DNA of 64,000 bases from Arthrobacter sp. H35-D1 (GCF_030063185.1 NZ_JASISP010000001.1:665106-729105); one strand, 5' to 3'; counted from the first letter of the stretch, positions 50,525-59,700 are shown. A program made the numbers and translations. Notes: generated by a model from the letters alone, not told the origin.

Positions 50525-51988
50525 TTAGCCGATTCCGAACAGCGCCTCCACGGGGCCGATGCCGAAGAACAGCACGAATGCCGCGGCCACAGCCCACATC
50601 AAGGGGTGGATTTCCTTCGCCCTGCGCTGGAATACGCGGATCAGGACGAAGGCGATGAAGCCGGCGCCGAGGCCGTTGGCGATGGAGTAGGTGAAGGGCA
50701 TCAGGGTGAATGTCAGGAAGGCCGGGATGCCGATGCCCCAGTCGGACCAGTCGATCTTGCCCACCTGGGAGACCATCATGAAACCGACCACGACCAGTGC
50801 GGGGGCGACGGCTTCAAAGGGAACCAGCTTGATCAACGGGGTGACGAACATGGCCAGCAGTAGCAGCACGCCCGTCACAATCGACGCCAGCCCGGTGCGC
50901 GCACCTTCGCCGATGCCCGCACCGGATTCCACATAGATCTGGTTTGAGGAACCGGAGGCGCCGCCGCCGGCAATGGCGCCAAAAGCGTCAACAAGCAGCA
51001 CGCGGTCAACGTTGGGGATGGTGCCGTCCTCGCGCAGTGAACCAGCCTCCGCCGCCAAGCCCACCATGGTGCCCATGGCGTCGAAGAAGATGCTCAGCAG
51101 GATCACGAACGCCAGCAGCACTGCTGCCAGGGCGCCGAGCTTGCTGAACGCGCCAAAAATATTGACCTGGCCGATCAAGGAAAAATCGGGCAGCGACCAC
51201 TCGGAGAGCTGCGGGGACACCAGCGACCAGCCCTGCGGGTTGCTGGTGGTGCCGTCGAAGGAAGGACCAATGTGCAGGGTCATTTCCAGAATGTTCGCAA
51301 AGACAGTGGCGACGACAATGCCAATGAGGATTGCGCCCTTGACCTTGCGGACTACCAAGCCGATGGTGAGCACCAGGCCAACCAGGAACACCAGCGTGGG
51401 CCAGCCCATGAGCTTGCCGTCGAAACCCAGGCCCACGGGAACGGTGGTGCCGGCAACGTCGGGGATGCGGCGCACAAAGCCGGCATTGACAAGGCCAATG
51501 AGGGCAATGAACATGCCGATTCCCACCACAATGGCTGTTTTTAGGCCCTCGGGGACGGCCTTGAACACCGCTGTGCGGAAACCGGTGAGCACCAGGATGA
51601 ACATGGTGATGCCGGAGAGGACCACAAGTCCCATGACGTCCGGCCAGGTCAAGCCCGGGTTCGTGGCGACGGTCACCGCCACGAAGGCGTTGACACCCAG
51701 CCCTGCAGCCAATGCGAATGGGTGCTTGGCCCAGGCACCCATAATGATGGTCAAAATACCGGCCACAAACGCGGTGACGGCGGCAACGCGTTCAAGGCCA
51801 AGCACTTCGCCGGTCGAATCAGCGCCGCCGAGGATCAGCGGGTTCAACACCACGATGTAGCTCATCGCGAAGAAAGTGGCGAAACCGCCACGGATTTCCC
51901 GCGAATAGTTGGAGCCACGCGCAGTGATCATGAAGTATTTGTCGACCGCTGACAGACGGTTGTCCGTATTGGTAGCCGTGGTAGCCAT
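50525..51988 (-). CDS. AzgA-family adenine/guanine/hypoxanthine permease
   Basis: 487 residues, about 14 hydrophobic segments. The AzgA-type signature EIRGGFATFFAMSYIVVLNP is near residues 26-45, with ASGSSNQIYVESGAGIGEGARTGLAS near 330 containing the family's substrate-binding ES(G/A)AG, and AKHPFALAAGLGVNAFVA between. These transporters import purine bases with protons. The ATG at 51988 follows GGAGGG, 7 bases upstream; the frame is open for 92 codons further, but that part lies over the divergent promoter region. Ends at a strong palindromic terminator. Confidence 0.9.
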   Translation of the reverse strand: MATTATNTDNRLSAVDKYFMITARGSNYSREIRGGFATFFAMSYIVVLNPLILGGADSTGEVLGLERVAAVTAFVAGILTIIMGAWAKHPFALAAGLGVNAFVAVTVATNPGLTWPDVMGLVVLSGITMFILVLTGFRTAVFKAVPEGLKTAIVVGIGMFIALIGLVNAGFVRRIPDVAGTTVPVGLGFDGKLMGWPTLVFLVGLVLTIGLVVRKVKGAILIGIVVATVFANILEMTLHIGPSFDGTTSNPQGWSLVSPQLSEWSLPDFSLIGQVNIFGAFSKLGALAAVLLAFVILLSIFFDAMGTMVGLAAEAGSLREDGTIPNVDRVLLVDAFGAIAGGGASGSSNQIYVESGAGIGEGARTGLASIVTGVLLLLAMFVTPLIKLVPFEAVAPALVVVGFMMVSQVGKIDWSDWGIGIPAFLTFTLMPFTYSIANGLGAGFIAFVLIRVFQRRAKEIHPLMWAVAAAFVLFFGIGPVEALFGIG

Positions 51989-52223
51989 GTGAGAGCCCTC
52001 CGGGCGAAGTGGAATGGGATTAAAGTGATCCGAGCAAATACTAGCGGTTTTCTCTTCTGCGGGACGTGGCGATGTCAGCTGGGTTCTTCCTGATTGCCCA
52101 CGTTCGACGGCGGCATGCCGGTGGTGTCCGAGCCCCGACCAGGTGCCGTCATTCTCCGGAAACTCCCATGAATTTGGGATACTGTGAGGATGGCCCGACC
52201 CGTCTACCAAAGGAATCAACGCT

Positions 52224-52832
52224 GTGAAGAGTCCCGCACGCCACCGGCCGGATGAGACGAACATGACACTTCACAAACTGGTACCGCGCGCTTTTGTGGC
52301 CATCATGGCACTCACACTGATGTTGTTTGGCTCCGCCACGGCGGCCCTGGCCCATGACTCGGTCACCGGCACGTCCCCGTCCGACGGGGCGACGGTGCAG
52401 AGCATGCCGGAGAAAATCGAGATCAGCATGTCCAACACTCCGGCCGTCGTTGGCTCGGAAGTTCAGGTCCTTGACGCATCAGGCACCAACTGGGCGACCG
52501 GAGGCGTGGATGTTTTGGACAAGGTGGCCACGCAGCATGTGAGCCCTGGGGCGCCTGCCGGCGACTACACGGTGAAATGGCGCCTGGTATCCGCCGATTC
52601 ACACCCCCTTGAGGGTGAATTTGGCTTCACTGCGACAGCGGCAGCCACGGCCGGACAGGGTGCCGTTGCCGGGCCGGGTGTATCAGTGTCGCCCGAGCCG
52701 CAGAGCACCCCGGAGGTTGTCCAGGATAGCAATACGGCGCCATGGGCCATCGTTGGACTTGTGGTTGTGTTGCTCGGCATCGTGGTGGCCATGGTGGTGT
52801 TGGCACGACGCCGCTTGGCCAAGGAAGACTAA
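52224..52832 (+). CDS. CopC-domain copper-binding protein, membrane anchored
   Basis: 202 residues from a GTG with AAAGGA 9 bases upstream, or 189 from the ATG at 52263. A signal peptide ends ALALAH-like at AALA|HDS, so the mature protein starts with His, the Cu(II) ligand of CopC. The domain shows TSPSDGATVQSMPEKIEISM and ends SADSHPLEGEFGFTA, where a His-Pro-Leu segment is conserved in CopC. A Pro/Ser-rich stalk leads to a C-terminal membrane helix (WAIVGLVVVLLGIVVAMVVL) with RRRLAKED outside, so it is anchored in the membrane facing out. No CopD or YcnJ partner is adjacent. Confidence 0.85.
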   Translation: MKSPARHRPDETNMTLHKLVPRAFVAIMALTLMLFGSATAALAHDSVTGTSPSDGATVQSMPEKIEISMSNTPAVVGSEVQVLDASGTNWATGGVDVLDKVATQHVSPGAPAGDYTVKWRLVSADSHPLEGEFGFTATAAATAGQGAVAGPGVSVSPEPQSTPEVVQDSNTAPWAIVGLVVVLLGIVVAMVVLARRRLAKED

Positions 52833-52920
52833 AGCTGCCGGCGAAGGCCGGGACCGGCCGAAGTTGCACCCAAATCCGCTGTGCCCGGCCTCGCCTGCTG
52901 TCGACAACGGCGCCCGAGGG

Positions 52921-53499
52921 CTAGGCCAGTGCAGTCGCCGAGCCCAGTTCACTGGCGGCGACTCGGGCAGAGATTGACTGGCCAACCCGCTTTGCCTGGT
53001 GCAGGATTTCCTGGGTCGTGGGGAGGGCAAGATCGCCGACACCCACCAAGTACAGGCCCAAGGCATGCATTCGGGCACGCACTTCAGCTGCGGTCGTGAC
53101 GCCCGCGCCGTGCAGCACTTGACGCAGCTGGCTTAGCGCGCCACGGGTAAACACCACGCTGTGCGCGCTGAGGGTTCCCGAGGCCGTGCGCACCCGCCAT
53201 TGGCCGTTCAGCGACACGCGGTGGTGGGTGCGGGTCAACTCAAGCGCCCGCGTTTCCGGTCGCAGGTCAAGTTCGTGGCGGCGTGCGTAGTGTTCGAGCA
53301 GCCGCACAATTTCGCTGCGCTCGCTCAGCTCTGCCAAGCCGATGCCGCCAGTGGTGACCGGCGTCGACGAGTGCGGCTTCAAGGCGCCTGAACCATCCAT
53401 CACGATTGCCTTGATGCCCTGCCGGTTGAGTTCCGCAGCCATGGCCAGGGCGGCGAAACCCGACCCAATCACAATGGTGGTGGTTTGCTCGACAGTCAT
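52921..53499 (-). CDS. Minimal flavoprotein: FAD-binding fold without a NAD(P) domain
   Basis: 192 residues, roughly half the length of normal two-dinucleotide-domain oxidoreductases. It begins with a Rossmann motif TTIVIGSGFAALAMAAELN (residues 8-26), has the central FAD-fold strand SVVFTRG at 114-120 and the C-terminal GD motif YLVGVGDLALP at 150-160, which contacts FAD in thioredoxin-reductase-like proteins. The NAD(P)-binding domain that would sit between these is missing. It may be a FAD-carrying protein without its own reductant, or a regulatory remnant. Third gene of a minus-strand group with the oxidase at 53588 and the PLP enzyme at 54892; the gap to its neighbour is 88 bases. Confidence 0.7.
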   Translation of the reverse strand: MTVEQTTTIVIGSGFAALAMAAELNRQGIKAIVMDGSGALKPHSSTPVTTGGIGLAELSERSEIVRLLEHYARRHELDLRPETRALELTRTHHRVSLNGQWRVRTASGTLSAHSVVFTRGALSQLRQVLHGAGVTTAAEVRARMHALGLYLVGVGDLALPTTQEILHQAKRVGQSISARVAASELGSATALA

Positions 53500-53587
53500 G
53501 GCAAATGCCTCCTCGAACGGTAGGAGAACTCATGGGGACGCAACAGCCGGGAGCGTGGCTGTTCCGTGGTGTGGGTGGTGGTGCAGT

Positions 53588-54895
53588 TTAGGGCAGTACT
53601 CGATCCAAGCAAGCGTTGCTGAACACACGTTTGGCATCGAGACCATCTCGAACCCTACAGAACTTTTCGAGGTCTGGATAGAGTGCGGCAAAGTCCTTCG
53701 ATTGGAGAAAATGCCACTTCCCCCAATGCGGGCGTCCGCCATGGGAAAGGAAGATTTCCTCGGCTGCCTTGAAGTATTCAAAGGGGGCGGTCTTTATGTG
53801 TTGGTGGATGGCGATGTAGCCGCTTTGGCGACCGTTGGAAGTGGAAAGGGCAATGGTGTCTGCCGCAGCGCTGCGGACCTCCACCGGGAAGGAGATTTGC
53901 AATCCGCGGCGCTTGATCATGATGTCCAGTTCACCCAAAGCTGCCGGAATGTCCTCGACCGGCAGCGCGTATTCCATTTCCCGGAAACGCACGCTGCGCG
54001 GAGTTGCGAAGACCTTGTGTGAGACGTCGCCGAATTCCCTGTTGCCTGTCAGCCGGGATGCCATTTTATTCACGCCCGGGATGGTCGAGGGCAGCTTCCC
54101 GGTGACATTGCACAGCGCCGAAAACATGGTGTTGGAAATCAGCACGTCGGCAAAGATATGTGAGGCCGTGGACAGTGGGGCGACGCCTGCGGGCAGGCTG
54201 CCGGCGGCGTACCGTGTGTTGGTCTTTGTCAGTGCCGTCTCGGTGTGCGGGAACCAGTAGAACTCAAAGTGGTCGAGCTCGCTGATGCGCTGCTGCCATG
54301 ATTCCAAAACGTCTGCCAGGGGTTCCGGACGTTCAACGGCGTGCAACATGAACGCATCCACGCATTGCAGCGTGACGGAAGTGATGATGCCCAAGGCGCC
54401 CAGTCCCACCCGGGCCACAGCGAAGATGTGGGCATTTTCAGTGGCGGAACAGTGCACCACGTCGCCGCTTCCAGCCACCAATGTCAGGGCTCGAACCTGG
54501 GCGGCAATGCCCCCAAATTTCAGGCCCGTGCCGTGGGTGCCGGTGGAAATGGCCCCGGCTATCGACTGTTTGTCGATGTCGCCCAGATTTTCCATGGCCA
54601 GGCCGTAAGGCGCAAGCAAGGCTGGAATCTCATGCAGGCGGGTGCCTCCGGCCAGCGTGACAAGCTTGGCTTTTCGGTCAACGGTGAGCAGCCCGCTAAG
54701 TCCGTCAAGACAGACCTGAACACCATTGGTCAGGGCGATGTCGGTGAAGCTGTGCCCGGCGCCGACGGCCTTGACGGTGCCGCCGGAAGCCGATGCCGTG
54801 GCAGCCAGTGCCGAGACGTCCGCCACGGTGTTGGGGCGGGCGACGGCGCTTGGCCGGCAACGCTGGTCCCCGGACCAATTGCGCCACTCACTCAT
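53588..54895 (-). CDS. FAD-linked sugar-acid lactone/alditol oxidase (ALO/AldO family)
   Basis: 435 residues, VAO-type flavoprotein. The FAD domain shows GAGHSFTDIA with His48, the residue that forms the covalent FAD bond in alditol oxidase. The C-terminal substrate domain has the HWGKWH motif that marks arabinono-/gulono-lactone oxidases. These enzymes oxidise aldonolactones or polyols with O2, giving H2O2. The ATG at 54895 overlaps the upstream PLP gene by 4 bases (ATGA), so they are translationally coupled. The upstream in-frame extension belongs to the neighbour. Confidence 0.88.
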   Translation of the reverse strand: MSEWRNWSGDQRCRPSAVARPNTVADVSALAATASASGGTVKAVGAGHSFTDIALTNGVQVCLDGLSGLLTVDRKAKLVTLAGGTRLHEIPALLAPYGLAMENLGDIDKQSIAGAISTGTHGTGLKFGGIAAQVRALTLVAGSGDVVHCSATENAHIFAVARVGLGALGIITSVTLQCVDAFMLHAVERPEPLADVLESWQQRISELDHFEFYWFPHTETALTKTNTRYAAGSLPAGVAPLSTASHIFADVLISNTMFSALCNVTGKLPSTIPGVNKMASRLTGNREFGDVSHKVFATPRSVRFREMEYALPVEDIPAALGELDIMIKRRGLQISFPVEVRSAAADTIALSTSNGRQSGYIAIHQHIKTAPFEYFKAAEEIFLSHGGRPHWGKWHFLQSKDFAALYPDLEKFCRVRDGLDAKRVFSNACLDRVLP

Positions 54896-56187
54896 ACGAA
54901 CGCCTTCCCTTCGCCGCGATAGGTGGGGATGCTGCCCACTCTTTGGGCGCCGTCGAGCGTTTCCAGGGCGTCCACATGCTCGCAAACCTCGCCGGACTTC
55001 GCATGCCTGAACCACACCTTTTCGCCAATGCGCAGCTGATCGGCGGCGGCACCTTTCAACGGGGTCTGCACTTCGCCGGCACCTTCGGTGCCGATCATTG
55101 TCAGCCCGGCCGGGTAGACGGGCACGGGGGATCGGTCTGCACCGGCGGGGCCCGAGGCAATCCAGCCGCCGCCCAGGACCGTGACCATGCCAGGGTTCGG
55201 GCGCCGGACAACCGACGCGGCGAACCCGACGGCGGGGGCCGGGGTAAAGCGGGAGTAGCCGTCAAAAAGTGTGGGCCCGAACAATCCCGAACCAGCCGCC
55301 AGCTCCGTCACGGAAGCATCGGCGGTGGTGAGTTCAAGGCTTCCGGTGCCGCCGCCATTGACAAATTCAAGATCCACGATGTTCCCCACCGCAGCAACAA
55401 CATTGGCCCTGCGGTGGGTGATTTCCGCCATCGAAGCGCGCTGCATTCGTTGCAGGACCGCGCCTTTGGCAAGGTCGGCCACCTTGTTTGAGGTGTGCGG
55501 GTTGTCTTGCAGGCCTGCCACCTGGGCTTCGTAGGCCATGATTCCAGCCAGCGCGAAGAGCGGTGCCGAGCCGTTCTTGTAGCCGTTGACAGCCAAGGCA
55601 AGTGTGACGGCGTCGGTCCCGGTGCGAAGCGGTGAACGGTGTACGCCAATGTGTCCCACGGTCCGTCCGCGCAGCGAGGGACGCCAGGAGGAGTCAAGGT
55701 CGAGGCAGAGCCTGAGGGGGGCTGCCGGGGCTGTTCCCGCCAAGGTGGCGGCCATCCATTCCAACTGCTCGGTGGAATCCACCATCAAGGTGACGCGTGA
55801 GCAAGCCGCAGGGTCGGCAGCCAAGGCGCGCAGGGCCTGCCCGTCGCCAGTGGGGTAGGCGACCACAATGTCGGTGAAGGCCCCGGATGGATCCCCGGAC
55901 AGCCACAGTGCCTCCGGCAACGTGAACCCCAAAATGCCGGCAAAGCCCGGCTGCTTCAAAACGGCGCGCAGGACCTCCTTGCTGCGGATGGACTTGCTGG
56001 CAACGCGGATCGGCTTGCCGGCTGCGCGCTGCAACAACGAACCCGCGTTGAAGGAGAGTGCCTGCAGGTCCAGAACCGCCAGGGGAGCGGGGAGTTCGGC
56101 ACAGGCAGCGTCCGCGTCGGCCCAGATGGCCGCGGGGGGATGGTCACCGCTTCGCCCCCGTTCAAGGGCGTGTTCAATCAGTTCCAA
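54892..56187 (-). CDS. PLP-dependent D-amino-acid lyase of the DSD1/D-threonine-aldolase family
   Basis: 431 residues, alanine-racemase N-terminal fold. The PLP-binding lysine is Lys65 in VASKSIRSKEVL. A C-terminal domain carries RHAKSGEVCEHVD, with His and Cys that resemble the metal ligands of DSD1 D-serine dehydratases. These enzymes split D-serine or D-threonine-type amino acids with PLP and a divalent metal. Coupling to an aldonolactone/alditol oxidase suggests a joint pathway on a sugar-derived or hydroxy-amino-acid compound, which is inference. First gene of the three-gene group. Confidence 0.8.
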   Translation of the reverse strand: MELIEHALERGRSGDHPPAAIWADADAACAELPAPLAVLDLQALSFNAGSLLQRAAGKPIRVASKSIRSKEVLRAVLKQPGFAGILGFTLPEALWLSGDPSGAFTDIVVAYPTGDGQALRALAADPAACSRVTLMVDSTEQLEWMAATLAGTAPAAPLRLCLDLDSSWRPSLRGRTVGHIGVHRSPLRTGTDAVTLALAVNGYKNGSAPLFALAGIMAYEAQVAGLQDNPHTSNKVADLAKGAVLQRMQRASMAEITHRRANVVAAVGNIVDLEFVNGGGTGSLELTTADASVTELAAGSGLFGPTLFDGYSRFTPAPAVGFAASVVRRPNPGMVTVLGGGWIASGPAGADRSPVPVYPAGLTMIGTEGAGEVQTPLKGAAADQLRIGEKVWFRHAKSGEVCEHVDALETLDGAQRVGSIPTYRGEGKAFV

Positions 56188-56402
56188 TGTTGCCTCCCGC
56201 TGTGCAAACGGTGTTCATGAGCCCAACTCTTTCACATGCCGTCCGAACTTGGGGCGGATGCGCGGCGGGAGTTCGTTGTCTCGTCCAGCGAGGCAACTTG
56301 ACGCGCCCAGCCGAACCCGCAATAGTCACAGGTACAGGCCGCGAAGGGGAGGCGCCACGGCGTTTTCCCACCTTCGGGCATACGTTAAACAGGAGGCGCA
56401 GC

Positions 56403-57407
56403 ATGAGCAGCCCAGAGGAAATGCCGCAGGCCGCAACGCCCGGTGCAGTCCCCAGCCCCACCGGAATTGTGGTCGGCGTCGACGGTTCGGAGCAAAGCAC
56501 TTGCGCCTTGATTTGGGCCGCCCGCGAGGCGAAGTTGCGCAAAGTCCCCCTGCATTTGGTGACGGCCTACACGGTGCCCATCTTCGCTGCTTCGGGGCTC
56601 GACGGCGGTTACGCCACCGTGGACGACGACGTCATCCGCCAAGGAGCCGAGGCCATCTTGCGCGAGGGCGCTGCAAAAGTGGCCCATCTTGAGGTTGAGA
56701 TGGATGCACGGGTTGAAAACGGCGACGCAGCCGGCGTTCTGGTGGAACTCAGTGAGACGGCGGAACTGCTGGTGTTTGGTTCGCGCGGCAGGGGCGGCTT
56801 CATGGGTCGCCTGCTGGGCAGCGTCAGCACCGCCCTCCCGGCCCACGCCAAGTGCCCCACCGTGACGGTCCCGCTGAGCTGCGCACCGCGGATGTCCGAA
56901 GGCCCCGAGGGCGCGGAAGCCATTTCAAAGCTTGAGAAAGTTGTCACCGTCGGTGTGGACGGCTCCGACCAAGCCCGGTATGCCGTGCTTGTCGCTGCCG
57001 AGCAGGCGGAGCGCTCCGGCTGCACGCTGCGAATCATCTGTGCTGTGCAGCCCTACACCGGATCCCTTGCCTGGATGCCGGCGCCCGTTGACCGTGAAGC
57101 GTTGTTTACGGAGATCCAGGAACAGCTCGACGCCGGTGAGAAGTGGTTGCTCAACCACTTCCCGAAGCTTCCCATGGAAGTCACCCTCGTTGAAGGATCG
57201 GCCGTGGAAACCCTCGTTGAAGCCACCAAGACCTCCGAACTTGTGGTCATGGGCACCCGCGGGCGCGGCGGATTCGCAGGCATGTTGCTTGGCTCCACCA
57301 CCGAAGGTGTACGCCACCACGCCAAGGGGCCCATCATGGTGGTCCACGACCGTGAGGATCCCCGCCAGGGTGACCGTTCCGCATTTGGTCCGCTGCTGAG
57401 TGTCTAG
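56403..57407 (+). CDS. Universal stress protein with two Usp domains
   Basis: 334 residues, two tandem Usp domains (about 18-155 and 175-320). Each has the ATP-binding motif: GSRGRGGFMGRLLGSVS in the first and GTRGRGGFAGMLLGSTT in the second, both ending with the conserved G-S. Tandem Usps of Actinobacteria bind ATP and accumulate in dormancy, hypoxia or phosphate stress. AGGAGG at 56391-56396 with 6-base spacing fixes the ATG at 56403; a long frame upstream is open but not coding. Divergent from the PLP enzyme gene. Confidence 0.92.
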   Translation: MSSPEEMPQAATPGAVPSPTGIVVGVDGSEQSTCALIWAAREAKLRKVPLHLVTAYTVPIFAASGLDGGYATVDDDVIRQGAEAILREGAAKVAHLEVEMDARVENGDAAGVLVELSETAELLVFGSRGRGGFMGRLLGSVSTALPAHAKCPTVTVPLSCAPRMSEGPEGAEAISKLEKVVTVGVDGSDQARYAVLVAAEQAERSGCTLRIICAVQPYTGSLAWMPAPVDREALFTEIQEQLDAGEKWLLNHFPKLPMEVTLVEGSAVETLVEATKTSELVVMGTRGRGGFAGMLLGSTTEGVRHHAKGPIMVVHDREDPRQGDRSAFGPLLSV

Positions 57408-57425
57408 TGTTGCGTTTCCAGTGCC

Positions 57426-57467
57426 GGGCAGCCGATGTCGGGCAGCCGATGTCGGGCAGCCGGCGTC
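57426..57467. repeat. 14-bp tandem repeat
   Basis: GGGCAGCCGATGTC at 57426-57439 and 57440-57453, then a third unit with two changes at 57454-57467. It fills most of the gap between convergent usp and NlpC genes. Confidence 0.75.
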
Positions 57468-57479
57468 GGCGCCAGGCCG

Positions 57480-59003
57480 TCAGTACCTTGCGGCGTAGGG
57501 GTACAGCTTCATCGAGGACATCCACGACAACGAGGTGACGCCGAGCGGTTGTGACGGATTCAGCGCTTGAACCACCTGGTTGTTGCCAACGTAGATGGCG
57601 ATGTGGGAGAAGCGGCCGTTGCCGTCGTCGTTGAAGACCAGCAGGTCCCCGTACCGCATCTGGGACAGCGGCACGCGTTGCGGTGCGGCCCAGAACTGGT
57701 CGCTGCCCTGACGCGGCACCGCCTTCCCTGCGGCAGCGAACGCCTGCTGGACCAACCCTGAACAGTCAAACGCGACGGGGCCGTTGCCGCCCCACTGGTA
57801 CGGACCTCCCACCTTGGACATCGCGTAGTTGACCATGACCTGGGTGTAGGAACCGGTGGGCGGGGCAACCGGCGGTTTGGGCTTTTGCGGCGCGGGCGGC
57901 TTGGGCACCACGGGAGGCGCGGACGGTTTGGGCGCGGGAGGCTCGGGCTTTTGTGCAACAGGTGGCTTTGGTTTTTGCGCAACGGGAGGCTGCGGGGCCA
58001 CGGGCGCGGGAAGCGCGGGGGCCGGCGGCGCAGGGGAGTTGGAGACCACTGGCGGCATGATCGAGTTCCCGGGTTGGGCAGGCCCTGCTGCTGGCCCGGC
58101 AGCTGGTGGCTGGGGTGCCGTGCTCGGACGCGTGGGCGCGTCGGCGTTGCTTGAGTCTTCAATTTGCTGCTGCAGGGCCGCTTCCTGTGCCTTGCGGGCC
58201 AACTCGTCCACGCGGGCGCCTTCGAGAGCCACCGTTGTATTGTGCAGTGCTGCCAGCCGCTGCAGCAAAACTTCTCGCTGATTCTGGTTTTCCGCCACCA
58301 CGGCGCCCTGGGCGTCCGCTGTGGATTGCGCGTGGACGCGTGAAGCTTCCGCCGCGGCCGCAGCCTCGTTGGCTGCGTTGCGGGCCGCAGCGGCTTGGGC
58401 GCCAAGCGCCTCGGAAGTGGCCGCCGCGGATTCGGCGGTGTCAAAGGTGTGGGCCCGGTTGGTGCTCAGCGCCATCAGGGTTGTCGCTTGGTAGATGGCG
58501 TCGTCGGCGTCGGAACTGCTGAGAAAACTCTGCACGCTCAGGTCCAGCCCCCCGTTCTTGTACAGGTTGCCGGCCAATTGCCCCAGCTGGGCCTTGGCCA
58601 ATTTCTGGGCTCCGGCAGCGTCCTTGGCCTTGGCCTGGGCAGTCGCGGCTTCCGCCTCGCGTTGGTCAACGGCCACCAGCGCTTCGGTGTAGTCGTTGTT
58701 GGCGCCCATGGCGGCCACCGTTGAGGCGGCGAGCTTGTCATTGGCTTGGCTGAGGATCCCGTCCAGCTGAGCGGATGCGGAGGCAGTGGCTGCTTCGGAC
58801 TTTTTGGCCTTGTCAACGTCTTCCCGACTGGGAATCGCGGGGCTGAACGGCCGCAGTGCCAACTGTTGCAGCGCCGTCGTGCTTAAGAAAGTGGGGCTCA
58901 AGGCGGGAGTGTGTGCAGGAGCGGCAGTGGCGGGGGTGAGGAATGCTGTCGATGCGAGGGTGGCACAGGCCCAGGCTGTAGTGCCGCGAACCAAAAAGCG
59001 CAT
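57480..59003 (-). CDS. Secreted NlpC/P60 peptidoglycan endopeptidase
   Basis: 507 residues: signal peptide (LVRGTTAWACATLASTAFLT), an Ala/Gln-rich coiled coil at about 50-300, a Pro/Lys-rich linker (VAQKPKPPVAQKPEPPAPKP) at about 320-395, then an NlpC/P60 domain. Catalytic Cys414 is in FDCSGLVQQAF and His467 in RFSHIAIYVG, with a polar residue in ALNPSQ as likely third member. This is the RipA/Cgl layout that cuts stem peptides during cell division. The coiled coil probably folds over the active site until activated. Convergent with usp. Confidence 0.92.
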   Translation of the reverse strand: MRFLVRGTTAWACATLASTAFLTPATAAPAHTPALSPTFLSTTALQQLALRPFSPAIPSREDVDKAKKSEAATASASAQLDGILSQANDKLAASTVAAMGANNDYTEALVAVDQREAEAATAQAKAKDAAGAQKLAKAQLGQLAGNLYKNGGLDLSVQSFLSSSDADDAIYQATTLMALSTNRAHTFDTAESAAATSEALGAQAAAARNAANEAAAAAEASRVHAQSTADAQGAVVAENQNQREVLLQRLAALHNTTVALEGARVDELARKAQEAALQQQIEDSSNADAPTRPSTAPQPPAAGPAAGPAQPGNSIMPPVVSNSPAPPAPALPAPVAPQPPVAQKPKPPVAQKPEPPAPKPSAPPVVPKPPAPQKPKPPVAPPTGSYTQVMVNYAMSKVGGPYQWGGNGPVAFDCSGLVQQAFAAAGKAVPRQGSDQFWAAPQRVPLSQMRYGDLLVFNDDGNGRFSHIAIYVGNNQVVQALNPSQPLGVTSLSWMSSMKLYPYAARY

Positions 59004-59163
59004 AGTCGTCCAGTTGCCTTACTGCAGGTCGATGAGAGTATCGGGCGCTGCCGGGGGCCGGAATGGCCAGGCGCGCAATTGCACAGCTTCTCCGACCCTA
59101 AGGCCAGCGCGAAGCCTTTGGCAACACAGGCAACACAGGCAACATGAACCACATCAACGTCAT

Positions 59164-59571
59164 TTAGCCCCAACCCAATTCGTGCAGGCGCTCGTCGTTG
59201 ATGCCAAAGTGGTGGGCAATTTCGTGGACAACTGTCACGCTGATTTCATGCACGACCTGCTCGCGGCTGCTGCAGATTTCCAAAATGGGCCCTCGGAAGA
59301 CGGTGATGCTGTCGGGCAGGGAGCCGGTGTCCCACCAGCTGTCCCGCTCCGTCAGCGGCGTCCCTTCGTAGAGGCCCAGCAGGACCGTGTGGGGATCCTC
59401 GTGCGGACCGGGTTCATAGTTTTCGGCAGTGAAGATCGCCACATTGACCATCTCCGCACGGATCTTGGCGGGGATCCTGGCTATGGCCGCCTGTACGGCA
59501 GCATCGAACTCATCCTCATTCATGGAGAAGGGACCAAACGAGGGGATGCCGGCCAATGGATTCTCGTACAT
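59164..59571 (-). CDS. Small zinc metallopeptidase-family protein
   Basis: 135 residues. The zincin motif HEIAHHFGIND is near the C-terminus, giving two His and a following Asp as zinc ligands; this matches the actinobacterial family of minimal metallopeptidases (MPN-unlike, HExxHxxGxxD). Nothing before it resembles a peptidase prodomain, and there is no signal peptide, so it acts in the cytoplasm. Another start at the Met 16 residues further in is possible. A promoter for the tRNA group starts 38 bases from its ATG on the other strand. Confidence 0.82.
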   Translation of the reverse strand: MYENPLAGIPSFGPFSMNEDEFDAAVQAAIARIPAKIRAEMVNVAIFTAENYEPGPHEDPHTVLLGLYEGTPLTERDSWWDTGSLPDSITVFRGPILEICSSREQVVHEISVTVVHEIAHHFGINDERLHELGWG

Positions 59572-59608
59572 GTCTCCAGCCTAGTGACTTGGTGCCGGGA
59601 GGCCCGTT

Positions 59609-59637
59609 TTGTGTTCTGGGCAAATAGGCCCTATAGT
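59609..59637 (+). promoter_or_regulatory. Promoter of the tRNA-Glu/Asp/Phe group
   Basis: TTGTGT (59609-59614), a 17-base spacer, and TATAGT (59632-59637), with a 63-base leader before tRNA-Glu. A good sigma-A-type match. A further TATAAC at 59818-59823 lies between tRNA-Glu and tRNA-Asp and may be a second -10. Confidence 0.6.
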
Positions 59638-59700
59638 TTTTCAAGTCCACTTCGGACCGAAGCACTGCAAGCAGCGCGGCGGTTTTGGAGCTGACTATAG

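Noticed and set aside
51989-52223. Purine riboswitch before the AzgA-type permease
   Set aside because: No conserved purine aptamer core could be seen in the 235 bases, and the class is rare in Actinobacteria.
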